Of a stretch of 64,000 nucleotides of DNA, positions 1 through 11,661 are shown one piece after another. The first letter of the stretch is position 1, and every line of letters starts with the position of its first letter. Source of the stretch: Epichloe hybrida (taxonomy: Eukaryota > Ascomycota > Sordariomycetes > Hypocreales > Clavicipitaceae); NCBI GenBank assembly GCA_019022495.1, contig JAFEKR010000016.1:992001-1056000 (forward strand). The letters are read 5' to 3'. A program made the translations under genes and the position numbers. Below the pieces are notes generated by a model that was not told the origin of the DNA, made no database searches, and saw only the letters and a list, made by a program, of their open reading frames with translations.

Positions 1-3000
1 CTGCGCGGGTCGTCCGTGGTAGCGGTCTGGTTGGTACCCTTGTAGAGCCGGAAGTACTGCTCCGGGGGAGCCTCGTCATTCATGTGCCTGAGATTGTTCA
101 AGAACGATGTCCTGCGAAAGAGCTTCTTGACAGAGCGATTCGAGGCATCTACTTTGTCAGAGCCGTCCGGGCTACCGTTCTGGTTCTTCTGCTCACTCTT
201 CGTCTCCTCTGAGCCCTTGCTCATGTCGTCCGAGTCCTTGGCCTTCCCGTCTTTCGAGACGTACTCGTCCTCCAACATGCTCTTGGGAGGTGTGAATACC
301 CATTCAAAGAATTGCCTGTTGTGCAACGCATCAAACTTCATGGTATCATACAGCTCTGAAATTTTGCTGGGGTCAACCTTATCACCGTCACAGAACTCAG
401 CAAAAAGCTTCTCCCAACGTTCCCGAAAAAGTTCGGCGTCTTCACCGCTACACCATCTTGGTTGTATAGTATTGATGGCGTTGGCCTGTGACAAGGACGA
501 GATTGAGGTTGTTGACCCCTCTGTGCTCAATCGTTCTGAACTCGGGTTCGAGATACCACCAAGAGACGAGGCTGCGCCACTGAATAGTTTGCTGTAATTG
601 TATTGCATCACGCGCCTATGAAAATTCATCAATTGAACCACGCGCGTTTGGACTTCGGACGGTTCAGGCATGTTCTCCGGCCAGGCAAACTGGGCCGGAC
701 GTTCATTTCCTTTTCTCAGCAGGCCTTTCAACTTCTTCTTGACCTTATCCATTTCATCCTTGGCGGCATTCGAGTCGTCGAGAAGGTCTTTTCGAGTCGT
801 AATAAAGTCCTCGGGGATGTCGTTCCTCCCAAGAATGAACAAGCCCATATTTGGGCGCTGGCACTAACACGTCGCTCGGAACTGCTGAACACATGTACCT
901 CGTCAAAAATGTCTCTGTTGAGTAGCATTAGGTCGTTGCGCATGTTCTCTCCAAGCTCTTGTGCTTGATAGCGCGCTGAATGAGTCGGCTCGCCACCCCA
1001 TTTGACGATGAGCTGAAGTTTGTCGAGAACCAGGCTCTCTTCTGCTGCTGTGAATTTCGACATGGTCACTCCAGAGAGTGAATCATGTCGCTTCGCGGTG
1101 AAATCCTCGGCACAGTCAGTACCCTTGCGTTTCCCAGAGCTCGCGTCCGCTGAAGCCTCTGCTCGAGTCCCCAGATCTACACTCTCCTTGATGATAGGCG
1201 CTTCGGAAACGGTGGGAGGGGGCCCGGTCTTTTTCTTCCGGAACATTGGCTTGATCTGAACCTTGGTGCCTGCCCAGCTTCCTTTCTTCACCAGCACATT
1301 ACGAAGAGCCTTTAGCTTCCCACGATCCTCATCACCAGCTTCGTAAGCCAAATCGACAGCTTGTATCACGCTGGCAAGAGCAGCCTCTCCTATCAGAAGA
1401 ACCTCTTCCTGGTGGCCTTTGAGGAGAGCGATAAAAGGTTTAGTATGGAAGGTGAACTTGTATTTTTGTTTGGGTGTGCGGTCGGCGTGCCGAATGACGG
1501 AGACCATGCCCTTCAGTTTCCATGAGTGTTTAGGAGGTGGGGGAGGTGCTGCCGGTGTCTCTTCACTCGGTGCTTGGTTTGGCGTAGCAGGGGTGATCTC
1601 GGATTGAACAGACGACGCAGCAGTGATAGTGACGGGCAGTGAAAGGTCCATCGGAGGTGGAAGTAGAGGGCTCGTTGCAGTGCTTGGAAGGGCAGAAGTG
1701 AACGTGCTTTCTGAGCGTGGTGATGACACATCGCCCACGTTTCTGGGCGTGGCGTTGCCACTTTGTCGGTCGGTGCTGGTCTGATCCTGGGAAGAGCTGG
1801 TGCTTGATGTCGCAGGTTGTGACCGTTGTTCCTGTTCCTGTTCCTGTACATGTTGAGACGTTCGAGACATTGGGTCAACTTCTGTCGTCTCTGGGGAGGG
1901 CAGCGGTGGTGGTGCAGCCCCGTCCCGTCGAAGTTTTTCCTTGACAAAAAGCTCTCGGAGGATGTTGGCGCAGTGTTCGTAGTAGTCGTCATTGTCCTTG
2001 ACGAAACTCCAGCCATTCACATCAATGACATAACTTTTGCCAGCGGCCCTGAGAAGATCGAAGCCACATACCCGCTGACCGAATGTTGTCGAAATCCTGC
2101 TTGCCATGCCACGTTCTTCCGCACTCAGACTGGTGACGTATCGAATTTCTTTTCCATGAGTATTGCGCCTCACGACGCCATCGACAACTGGAGACTTGCG
2201 GGTCTCGGCGTGACAATAATTTGGTCCAACAGTGTAGGCTTTGACATCTTCAGCATTGTCCACTTGCATGAAACTCTCATAAACGTAGCTTCCATCAGGC
2301 TCAGTGATTGCTCGTGGAATGCTCAGATCGGGGACATAATCGGAGCTTTTGTTGCCGATTTTGCGGAACAGCTTCCGGGCACCACCCCCCGTGCTCTTAG
2401 CGAAGTAGATGATGATGTTGTGGTCCTCGCCGCTGGTGGGCTTCTCCACGAACGGTTTCTTGAGGATGGCACCATCAACGCTCAGCGTGTCACCATCGTC
2501 AAGCAGCTCTACCTTCTCAGGCCGCTTTGCAATTGTCGAGTTGATGGACTGGATAGATATGCCAGAAATATCTTTGATATGTTTCACCATCTCTGGCGTG
2601 AGCACCTGTGGTCCGCCGTCACGACTGACTTCTAAACGCTTTGGAGTTCGAACTTGAATTTGATCAAGGAGGTGAAGGCACACTCGCCTATCCCAAAGAA
2701 TCTGTTGCATGGGGACGTCATTTACACAGAATGGCTTCCTGGCTTTCACGTATGCGATGGCCTTTTGTAGGGGAAAACCGTCTGAGTAGAAGGATATCAG
2801 GTAGTCGCTGTGCTCAGGTTAGTCAACTTGTGCTGCTATGCTCTTGATGTTTACCGATAGGGGGACCAGAGTTCGTTCAGCTTACCACATGGGCCAGTTC
2901 TCAACCTCTACGCATAACACAAGGCGTCAGTAAATCGTACAATGTTCCATTCCTTTCTCATTGAGACAGGATAACAGGGCCAAACAATGCGACTGACGAA

Positions 3001-4084
3001 CCTTCATCAAGGATGACCTTGTCCCCAAAAACTACAACATCGAAATCCCGATTTGCAATCAGTCGGTTCAGTATGTGTCTACTGGGCTTGCTTCTCGCCT
3101 TGATATCTAGAGCACATATACCAATGGTGCCCCATGGGGCAGGTTTTGCTAAGCAAGTAGTTAGAATGCAAACGGGCGAGAAAGACCTTTCGGCCACGTC
3201 GATATAAAAGTACCTTCTTCCTTTTCGCGATACGGACCACGATCACTGCCTTGGCTATGAGTGCTTGTGGCGGTGCTGCCGCTGAAACGTCTCTTTGCTC
3301 TGCTTCGAGATCGGTCAGGCTGTGTGCGCACGTTGGCATCGGTTCGTTGATTCCTCCTCATCAAATCGAGCGGCTGTGAGTGTGGGTCTCTTGTTGTGAG
3401 GTTGTGTTGGCCGTTGGTCGTTGGTCCACTTGGAGAGGTTGTTACGGTTACATTGGACAGGCCAGGCTCTGACAGCGTGCCAGCGTTTCCTCCTTTGTTC
3501 GACGACATGAGACCGGATACGGAGCGAGGGGGTGCCCCAGAATCAGACCCGTGGGCAGAGGACGAGGAATTGAGGATAGCTCGCGCCGAGGCGAGCGAAT
3601 AGATGGATGTGCTTGATAAGCGTCTTGTTTGAACATCAGACAGGGATGATTGCGCAACAGAGGCAGAATCTGACAACGGCGTGTAAGTAAAGTTATCCAA
3701 GGTGGCAGCTCCATGGATTCGCAGAGAATCCGAGCGAGCTGGCGAGGCTTGCAGCTTACCAAAGACCAAAACGTCGCTGCCGGTGTCTGACACCGCGGAA
3801 TGGTTTCGAGAATGATTAGACCGGGCAGCTTTTACGACGGGAATTGGAGCTGACTGAGAAGCATTGGCAGAGGCAGAGGCAGAGACAGAGGCAGCAGACT
3901 GGACAGATCGGTCGGAGTAGCTACCAGGCGGGCTGGAATCAACATGGCGGCTAGGTCGAGTTGTGCTGGATGCGGCGGTGGACGAGGACGAAGTTTTGCG
4001 TGAGTGGGTTTGATAGTGGGAAGGGCCCGCCGCCGAGGATTGATGCAACGATGAAGCCTGTTGGTCAGAAAAAGAAGACTCCAT
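1..4084 (-). CDS. VIP1: VIP1/Asp1 family inositol hexakisphosphate/diphosphoinositol-pentakisphosphate kinase, 3' end beyond window
   Basis: Bifunctional PPIP5K enzyme: an ATP-grasp kinase makes inositol pyrophosphates (1-InsP7, InsP8), and a C-terminal histidine-acid-phosphatase-like half opposes it. Exons read 4084-3214, 3148-3002, 2907-2886 and 2807 to the window edge; donor, acceptor and phase agree at each junction. The first exon is a Ser-rich, low-complexity N-terminal extension. Exons 2-4 carry the ATP-grasp signatures [31 protein letters not shown] and [18 protein letters not shown]. The phosphatase half starts with [13 protein letters not shown] near 1420-1450. Exon 3 is only 22 nt. 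After [18 protein letters not shown] (about 890-830) the homologous reading continues ([19 protein letters not shown]) in the next frame and stays open to base 1, so one base appears to be missing near 823-834. Read literally, the protein stops at 728. The family call is secure; whether the shift is real is not known. Confidence 0.93.
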
Positions 4085-5100
4085 GGTGGCCGTGGGTTGG
4101 TGGATGGGCGGGCTCGATGGATTGGGGTCTCCCAGCAGAAAAAAAAGTCAATCTGGCTGGTTGGAGGAAGTCTGCTGGGAAGCGGGAAGCGGGAAGCGGA
4201 AAGCGAGAAGCGGCGAGGAGGATCCAGCTGGTCCATTTTACTTACGGTCCTGGTTAGGTACATAAAGTTGCTCCCTTGCCTTGATCGTCCTCGATGATGG
4301 TCCGATGGCCGGGAATAAATACTGAAAAATCCACAATGCGGTCGATATCGAGTCTAGCCGATGCCTGGGCGGTGCAAGATCTGGGCCAAGACCTGGGCTC
4401 GGACGCTATGTCAGTCACTGAACGGTCTGGTGTCTGGTCTGGTGTCTGGCCCAGTCGTGTCTGTTGTGCATGTATGTAATAGTGGCAGCCCTGCGTGGTG
4501 CGTGCATGCGCCGAGTTTGGTGATACTCAATGGCTGTGGTGCTTTGCTTTGCTGCTGTGCTGCAATGAGCTAGACTGCTATTATAAGCACTACAAGACAC
4601 AACATCTGGCGCGTCCGGGTGTTGAACCACGTTGCGATGGTTGGTCTCCGAATCGGTCGGATCTTAACGCAGATGTACTCCGTATGCACTACGTTATTGT
4701 CTGACGTAGCCTTGTAATCCGTAGAACAAATGCAAGGGCAGAGCCCTTAGGAACACATTGCATGCCTGGCTAATCATATATCCCGGCAAAATCGGACCGA
4801 TGTCCTTCGAATATGCATGTGCCCATGTGCTCTCTTGCTGGAGTGAGAGCTTGGCGGGGCGGGGCGGGGCAGGGCTCCACGCAAACCCAATTGATAAAAG
4901 GCTCTGGGCTAGGCTGGGCGTGAAGTGGGGCACTAATTGACAGAATTCTGCAATGTTACCTTCACCGCCCAAATTTTTCTAGCTGCACGACTCCGAACGA
5001 ACGAGCAAAGATCATGCAGGGGCTGTAGAGACCAACTCGACCGGGAACGAGCGAGTGCCAGCCAGCAAAGACCATTGTGTGCCCATCGTGTTAGTAAACG
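4085..5100. other. Divergent intergenic region between VIP1 and UTP21
   Basis: No convincing gene. It must hold both promoters. Just upstream of the VIP1 start there is a short tandem array of gggaagc-like heptamers (4175-4215). A GC-rich repeat of ggggc units lies at 4855-4877, and one copy of the TACTCCGTA motif lies at 4676-4684. A B-box-like string near 4612-4632 was considered as a tRNA and rejected. Confidence 0.6.
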
Positions 5101-8100
5101 ATGCCTCACTCAAAGCCAGATGGGCCTTTGTCAAAGCGCCAGAAGGTTCTGTCCGTGGCAGCTTCTGCCAAGCCTGCCTCAAACTCATCCCGCATCTTTG
5201 CTCCGTTCAGGGTATGTTTTGATCGCTTGATACAGATCTTGAGCACCAGTTGGCTAACTCGAGACAATTTATAGACAGTTGGCCTGGTCTCCCCTACAAG
5301 CGTCCCTTTTACATCCATTCCCCTTGGCAAAACAACATTTCAAATCACAACCTCCGTTGGCAAAGCCCTTCAAACGTACGACTTGCGCCGCGGTCTTAAT
5401 CTTGTCTTCGTGACCCGACCACGGACTCCCGCCAACATCACCGCCACTTTCGCGTGGAAGGAAAAGGTATATGCGGCTTGGGGAAACCGGTCCGATGGAC
5501 AGTCTCAAGGGTTTTGGGTCTTCCAACGAGGCAAGAAAGTGCAACAACTGGAGCTGCCATCCGATCTCACCGAACCGATTCAACAAGTCTTCATCTTCGG
5601 AACCTGGATTGTGGCTTGTGCCATTACGAGACTCGAGATCTTCAAGACGTCTTCTCTCGAGCATTACACTACAATTCAGACTATGACCGCTAAAAATGGA
5701 GGGAACGAAATCACCGGTGGTGTAATTAGCATGCCGACGTTCCTGAACAAGGTTTTTGTTGGCCGCAGGGATGGATGGGTGGAAATTTGGAACATCAGCA
5801 CCGGCAAACTGATTTACGCCATTCTACCTCCGAATCCAGAGTGTGGTTCTGTGACTTGCATGGAACCCGCTACGGCCTTATCGCTGATGGCAATTGCATA
5901 CTCCTCTGGCACGCTGATCATCACCAACATTCTCACCGACAAACCTGTGCTTGAGATTGAAGCTGGCAGCCTTGAAGCTCCCATCAACTCTATTTCCTTT
6001 AGGACTGATGGCATGGGTGCTGGACATGATGGAAGAAAGGATGGCGTCATGGCCACAGCCAGCCAAGCTACAGGAGATGTAACATTCTGGGACTTGAACA
6101 AAGGTGGTCGGGTCATGGGGGTTCTACGAAGTGCACATAATCCACCATGTCGTGATGGGAAGAACGTTAGAGGTGGAATCAGCAAGATCGAGTTCTTGGT
6201 CGGCCAGCCGGTCGTCGTCTCAAGTGGTCTAGATAATTCCTTGAAAACCTGGATATTCGACACGACCCCATTTTCCCCCATTCCTCGAATCCTCCATTCA
6301 CGAAGTGGCCATGCCGGACCTGTCAACTGCCTTCATTTCCTACCTACCGATTTCGACGGATCTGAAGGTGGAAACAAATGGCTTCTCAGCGGCGGGCGGG
6401 ACAGAAGTCTTTGGGGGTGGAGTTTGCGACGGGATGGCCAAAGCACCGAATTGAGTCAGGGACAGTTGCGCAAAAAGGCAAAGAAGGTGGGCATCTTGTC
6501 ATCCAACGCTCTAGCTCATGGTCCGACGACATTACTTGAAGATCTGAAGGCTCCCGAAATCACAAGCATTGCCATGTCCCTAAACAGAGACAGCGGCATT
6601 GGTGCAATACCAGGGAATCAGCCCATTTGGCACAAGGGTCACAGTGAAAGCAAAAAGAAGGTTGATGCAGAAATTAGTGGCATGACTGGATGGGAGAGCG
6701 TCGTGACTGCGCATAAGGGTGACCCTCATGCCCGAACTTGGTTCTGGGGTCGAAAGCGTGCGGGACGATGGGCTTTTCCGACTGGAGACGGTACCAATGT
6801 GTCAAGTGTGGCTATAAGTCCCTGTGGAACATTTGCGGTCGTGGGTTCTGAAGGCGGAGGAATCGACATGTTCAATCTGCAATCAGGTGTTCACCGGCAA
6901 CGGTTTCCATCGAAATTGACCCCTTCGCAAGCCCGGCAAGTACGGCTCCAGCAGCTCAGACAGGCTGATGACGTTGCTCATTTTCAAGCCAGCAACGGCC
7001 GAAAGTTTCTGCCGGGAACCGGAAGACACACAAAAGCAGTGACGGGTGTGGTCGTCGACGCGATGAACAAAAACATCGTCTCGTGCTCGGCAGACGGCAA
7101 GATCAAGTTCTGGGATTTTCTCACTGGAACGCTTCTTGAGCAGCTTGATTGGGCTCCCATGACATATCCTACATCTTGCCGATACCATGCTGCCAACAAT
7201 CTACTGGCATTTGCCTGCGATGACTTGTCGGTACGAATTGTCGACATGGAGACGAAGAAGACCATTCGTGAGTTTTGGGGCCCAAAAGAGTCAATAAATG
7301 ACCTCTGTTTCTCTCACGATGGACGGTGGGTGATTGCCGCATCCAACGACCACGTTGTTCGGGTATGGGATCTGCCCACCAGTCATCTCATAGATGCTAT
7401 TCGCTTAGAGAAGCCGTGTACTGCGCTCGACATGTCCATCACCGGCGAGTATTTAGCTGCGACACTAGAAGACGAACCCGGCGTTACCCTATGGACCAAC
7501 AAATCTCTCTTCAAGCACGTCCCAACTAGACAAGTTTCAGAGAAAGAAATCGGGCAAGTGTCTGCACCAACGGTCTCTGGAGAAGGCAACGAGGGCTTGC
7601 TAGAAGGCGCTTATGAGGACGACGAGGAAGAGGACGACGACGCCACCATTGCTCCTTCTCTAGACCAACTAAGCTCAGAGTTAACAACACTGAGTCTGGT
7701 GCCGAAAAGTAGATGGCAAACGTTGCTGCATCTCGATTTAATCAAGGAAAGAAATAAGCCGACAGAAGCACCAAAGCTCCCCGAGAAAGCGCCATTCTTT
7801 CTCCCTTCAACGTCTGGTGCCAAAGTACCCGGCCAAGAAGCCGTTGTCGAGGACAAAGAGGACGATTCCAAATCACGAATCACGAAGCTGGACAAGGCTC
7901 GATTCGAAGAACAGTTTTCGTCGAAGCTACGTCGAGGAACGCAAATTGGCGATTGTAGGCCCCCCCTCTCCCTCCTTCCCCCTTGTCCTTGAAACAAATC
8001 ATATTATGTGACACACCTTGTCCCGAATGCTAATCCAGACACAGATGACGAGTTCATTGAACACCTCAAGTCCTTGTCCCCCTCGAGTGCCGACTTGGAG

Positions 8101-8385
8101 CTGCGTTCCCTGTCGATAGGCGACGGAAATGAGGAGTCGAATGAACTCCTTCACTTTGTCCTAGCACTCACTGCCCGGCTACGTATCCGAAAGGATTACG
8201 AGTTGGCGCAGGCATGGATGACGGTATTTCTGCGCCTACACTTTGATATTGCGATGGAGAATGAGTCCTTATTGGGTGCATTGGGGCAGTGGAAGGCACA
8301 TCAAGTAAAGGAGTGCAACCGATTGGATGATCTAGTTGGCTATTGTAGCGGCGTTGTTAGTTTCTTGAGGAGCCCTCGTACATAA
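5101..8385 (+). CDS. UTP21: UTP21 (WDR36), WD-repeat subunit of the small-subunit processome
   Basis: Component of the UTP-B subcomplex that binds nascent pre-rRNA in the nucleolus and is needed for 18S rRNA maturation. Exons 5101-5211, 5275-7954 and 8045-8385 give 1043 residues. Introns are 63 and 90 bp, GT-AG, and the first has the branch point ggctaac. The N-terminus (FAPFR then TVGLVSPTSVPFTSIPLGK) is typical of Utp21. Tandem WD repeats follow for most of the protein, for example GKIKFWDFLTG near 7099 and HVVRVWDLPTS near 7350. An acidic stretch (DDEEEDDDA near 7620) precedes the C-terminal Utp21 domain, where KSLSPSSADLELRSL and LHFVLALTARLRIRKDYELAQ lie in the last exon. The last intron splits a Tyr codon, restoring GDYDEFIEHL. 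Divergent from VIP1; NCL1 starts 280 bp downstream on the same strand. Confidence 0.95.
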
Positions 8386-8665
8386 ATAGCATCTATACAT
8401 TGTACAAGATTTATACCAAACCTACCAGATGAGAATGTCGAGTTGGAAATAAAGCTGCGTAAATGACATACATAATCATTGTGGCCGCCGAAAGCCGGCC
8501 GTGCACGCAAATGCAATGCAGCTTGTCGCAAAGTGCAAGCCCATGGCATGGCGGGGCAACATTTGACTTCTCCAACTCTTTTTTTTTTTTTTTTTTTCTG
8601 CTGCCTAGCTCTGGTGGAAAAATTTCCCTCTGACAACTCAACTACACCCCGTTTAATCCGCGAGA

Positions 8666-11414
8666 ATGGGCAAGAAAAGCTTCAGGGTAAGTCGCGCACA
8701 ATGTCAACTGCCAATGCCATCCGTCGTCTTTGGGAGATGCTAAATCTTATCTTATTTGTCAAATTCGCAGGGCAAGGGTCGACGTGGTGGCGGCGGCGGT
8801 GGTCGCGGAAACTCGTCGTCTGCGAACGGTGGCTGGCGCGACTATGCTCCGTTCGATAAGAACAACGAGAAGCTCCAAGAGTACTACGACACGTTGCTAC
8901 AGCTCTCGGAAGAGGAGAAGCAGCAGTACTGGGAATTCTTGAGACGAGAGCTGCCGAACAGCTTTCGATTCACCGGTTCCCGAGGGTGCGTCTCATGTTT
9001 TACTTTCAGTGCTGCCGCCTGTGCTTCCCGCCTATGCTCCCGCCTGCTAACGTCAGCTCTTCAGCCATGCCCTGTCGGTCAAGAGACTCCTACAGACACG
9101 CTATATTCCCGAGATATCCAAAATCGAGCATCAAGATGGACGGCCTGTTGAGGCACCAAAGCCCGTGGCTTGGTACCCCGATGAGCTTGCCTGGTGGATG
9201 ACCACACCCAAGAACGTTGTGCGCAAGTTCCCTCCCTTCTCAGCTTTCCAAAAATTCCTCGTGTCCGAGACGACGGTTGGAAACATCAGCAGACAAGAGG
9301 TAGTGAGCATGATTCCGCCATGCTTGATGGATCTGCGGCCCGGAATGGTCGTCCTGGACATGTGCGCTGCCCCTGGAAGCAAGTCCGCTCAGCTCATCGA
9401 GATGATTCACCGAGGTGAGGAAGCTCGTGTGCGCAAGGTGTTGCGCAAGTTTGCCATGGAGGATGGTTTGGATCTTGGAGACGAGACACAGGACGAGATT
9501 GACGCCGATTTGGAGGCTGACCCTTCCGACAACGGGCGCGCGACTGGCCTTTTGATCGCAAACGATTCTGATTACAAGCGTGGACACATGTTGGTGCATC
9601 AGCTCAAGCGACTCTGCTCTCCCAACCTGATCGTCACGAACCACGATGCCACGCAATTTCCGTCTCTGAAGCTTCCCTCTACCGACCCGGACGCCAAGCC
9701 CACCTATCTAAAGTTCGACCGCATCTTGGCTGACGTTCCTTGCTCCGGGGACGGCACTTTGCGAAAGAACGCTAACCTCTGGAAGGACTGGCAGCCCGGC
9801 AATGCTCTCGGCCTTCACGCGACTCAAGTCAGGATCCTCGTTCGGGCTCTTCAGCTACTCAAGGTCAGCGGCAGAGTTGTCTACTCCACATGCAGCATGA
9901 ACCCCGTCGAGAACGAGTCGGTGGTTGCATCTGCCATTGAACGATGCGGAGGCTCCAGCAACGTTGAGATCCTCGACTGCAGCGACCAGCTTCCCAACCT
10001 TGTCAGAAGACCCGGTATGCGAAAGTGGAAGATCATGGACAAGGCTTGCCGCATGTGGGACACGTGGGAGGAGGTCGAGAAATTTGCCCGAGAAGAGAAT
10101 GAGGGCGTAGTCCCCGGACGCGTTTCCCAGACCATGTTCCCCAAGCTCGAGGGAACCGGCTGCCATGACCTTCCTTTGGAGCGCTGCATGCGCGTCTATC
10201 CTCACCTGCAGGATACCGGCGGCTTCTTCATTGCCGTGCTAGAGAAGAAGACTGATTTCAAGGCTAGGAATGAGAATCAGCCCAAGAGCGCTGCTGCCGT
10301 CCCCAATGCCGCCGCCACAGCTGCCGCAATTACTAGCGACAGGGCGTTGAAAGAGGCAGACGATGGCAAGACTGAGGAGAAGCCTGCTGCCGCTACCGAC
10401 GCCGTCGAAACCTCCTCCACTGAGACAGTTAAAGACACCGAGTCCAAGCCCAACGGAGAGGACGCTCAGGACGCTCAGATGGACGATGCCACAGCCAATG
10501 GCAACAAGAGAGCTCACGATGAAGAGGATGCCGAGCAACACGCCACCAAGAAGGCGAAAACCAACGCCGTGTCCTGTTCAGCAGCCACTCCTGCACCGCT
10601 CGTCCAGTCCGCCGAGACGATGAGCAGGCAGCCCAAGAAATCAGGACCCCCCGAGGAGCCATTCAAATACCTCGACCCATTACATCCCGTCATCGTCAAC
10701 ATCAAGCAGTTCTACAACCTGTCCACGCGCTTCCCCGACAATCGCTACATGGTCCGCAACGAGCTCGGCGAGCCTGCCAAGGCCATATACTACACCACGG
10801 CGCTCATCCGCGACATTCTCACCGAAAACGAAGGCCGCGGCGTGCGCTTCGTCCACGGCGGCGTGCGCATGTACATGAAGCAGGATGCCCCATCGGCCGA
10901 CGTATGCCGCTGGCGCATCCAGTCCGAGGGCATGCCCATCGTCCAAGGCTACGTCGGCGAGCCCCGCGTCGTCCACCTGCGCAAGAAGGAAACGCTTCGG
11001 AGGCTTCTCATCGAGATGTTCCCCCGCATCGCCGGCGACGACTGGAAGCACTTTGAAGAGATTGGCGAGCGCGTGCGCGACATGGGCATGGGCTGCTGCG
11101 TGCTCCGCGTCGAGCCCGAGGCCGGTGACGCCGAGTTCACCGAGAGAATGGCCCTGCCTCTGTGGAAGAGCATCCACTCCCTCAATCTCATGCTTCCCAA
11201 GGAGGACCGCGCGGCTATGCTTCTGAGAATCTTCAACGATACCACGCCCCTTATCAACAATACGCTCCATAAACAGAGGGACCAGGACAAGAACAAGATT
11301 CAAGAGCAAGAGCAGCCGGCTCGGGAGGAGGACGAGGGACAGCAACAAGTGACTACCGAGGCGGTTGTTGAAGCGGTAGATGTCGAGGATTTGCCATCCC
11401 CCGATGAGGCCTAG
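8666..11414 (+). CDS. NCL1: NCL1/Trm4 (NSUN2-like) tRNA cytosine-5 methyltransferase
   Basis: SAM-dependent RNA m5C methyltransferase of the NOP2/NSUN family. In yeast the homologue modifies several tRNA positions in the nucleus. Exons 8666-8686, 8771-8985 and 9065-11414 give 861 residues. The first exon codes only MGKKSFR, and exon 2 begins with a Gly/Arg-rich RNA-binding-like segment. Visible motifs are the SAM loop LDMCAAPGSKSAQ (about residues 175-187), the PCS motif ADVPCSGDGT with Cys about 305, and the catalytic VYSTCSMNP with Cys about 355. A poorly conserved, Ala/Glu-rich insert (about 10260-10620) separates the catalytic domain from a C-terminal domain that starts with EEPFKYLDPLHPV. 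The acidic tail is Gln/Glu-rich. A run of 19 T lies about 70 bp upstream of the ATG. Splice phases are consistent throughout. Confidence 0.95.
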
Positions 11415-11661
11415 TGGGCTGACATTGTGAGAATTATGTCTGCATGTATTGGTGGGTTTTTAGCTTCAATCTGGTTGGGGTCAGGTTCATAGTAAAAGGA
11501 CTGTTTTATTTATTTACACAAGCTGATTTCTTCATGGTAAAGAAAAGTGATGATACAAAGTAAGCTCTTGCAGGCACACAAGAGTTATTGCTATCCCACC
11601 TGACCAAGAAGAGGTCTCTCTTGACTCACAAAATTTCCACCCGTCTATTCTACCCAGCCCG

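Noticed and set aside
1826..2635. Long plus-strand open frame (269 codons)
   Set aside because: Antisense shadow of the VIP1 kinase exon, with no family resemblance.
4600..4680. Possible minus-strand tRNA with B-box-like GGTTCAACACC
   Set aside because: No A box, and the acceptor arms do not pair; at best a decayed tRNA-like sequence.
10680..11348. 222-codon minus-strand frame
   Set aside because: Lies opposite the NCL1 C-terminal domain; GC-driven shadow.
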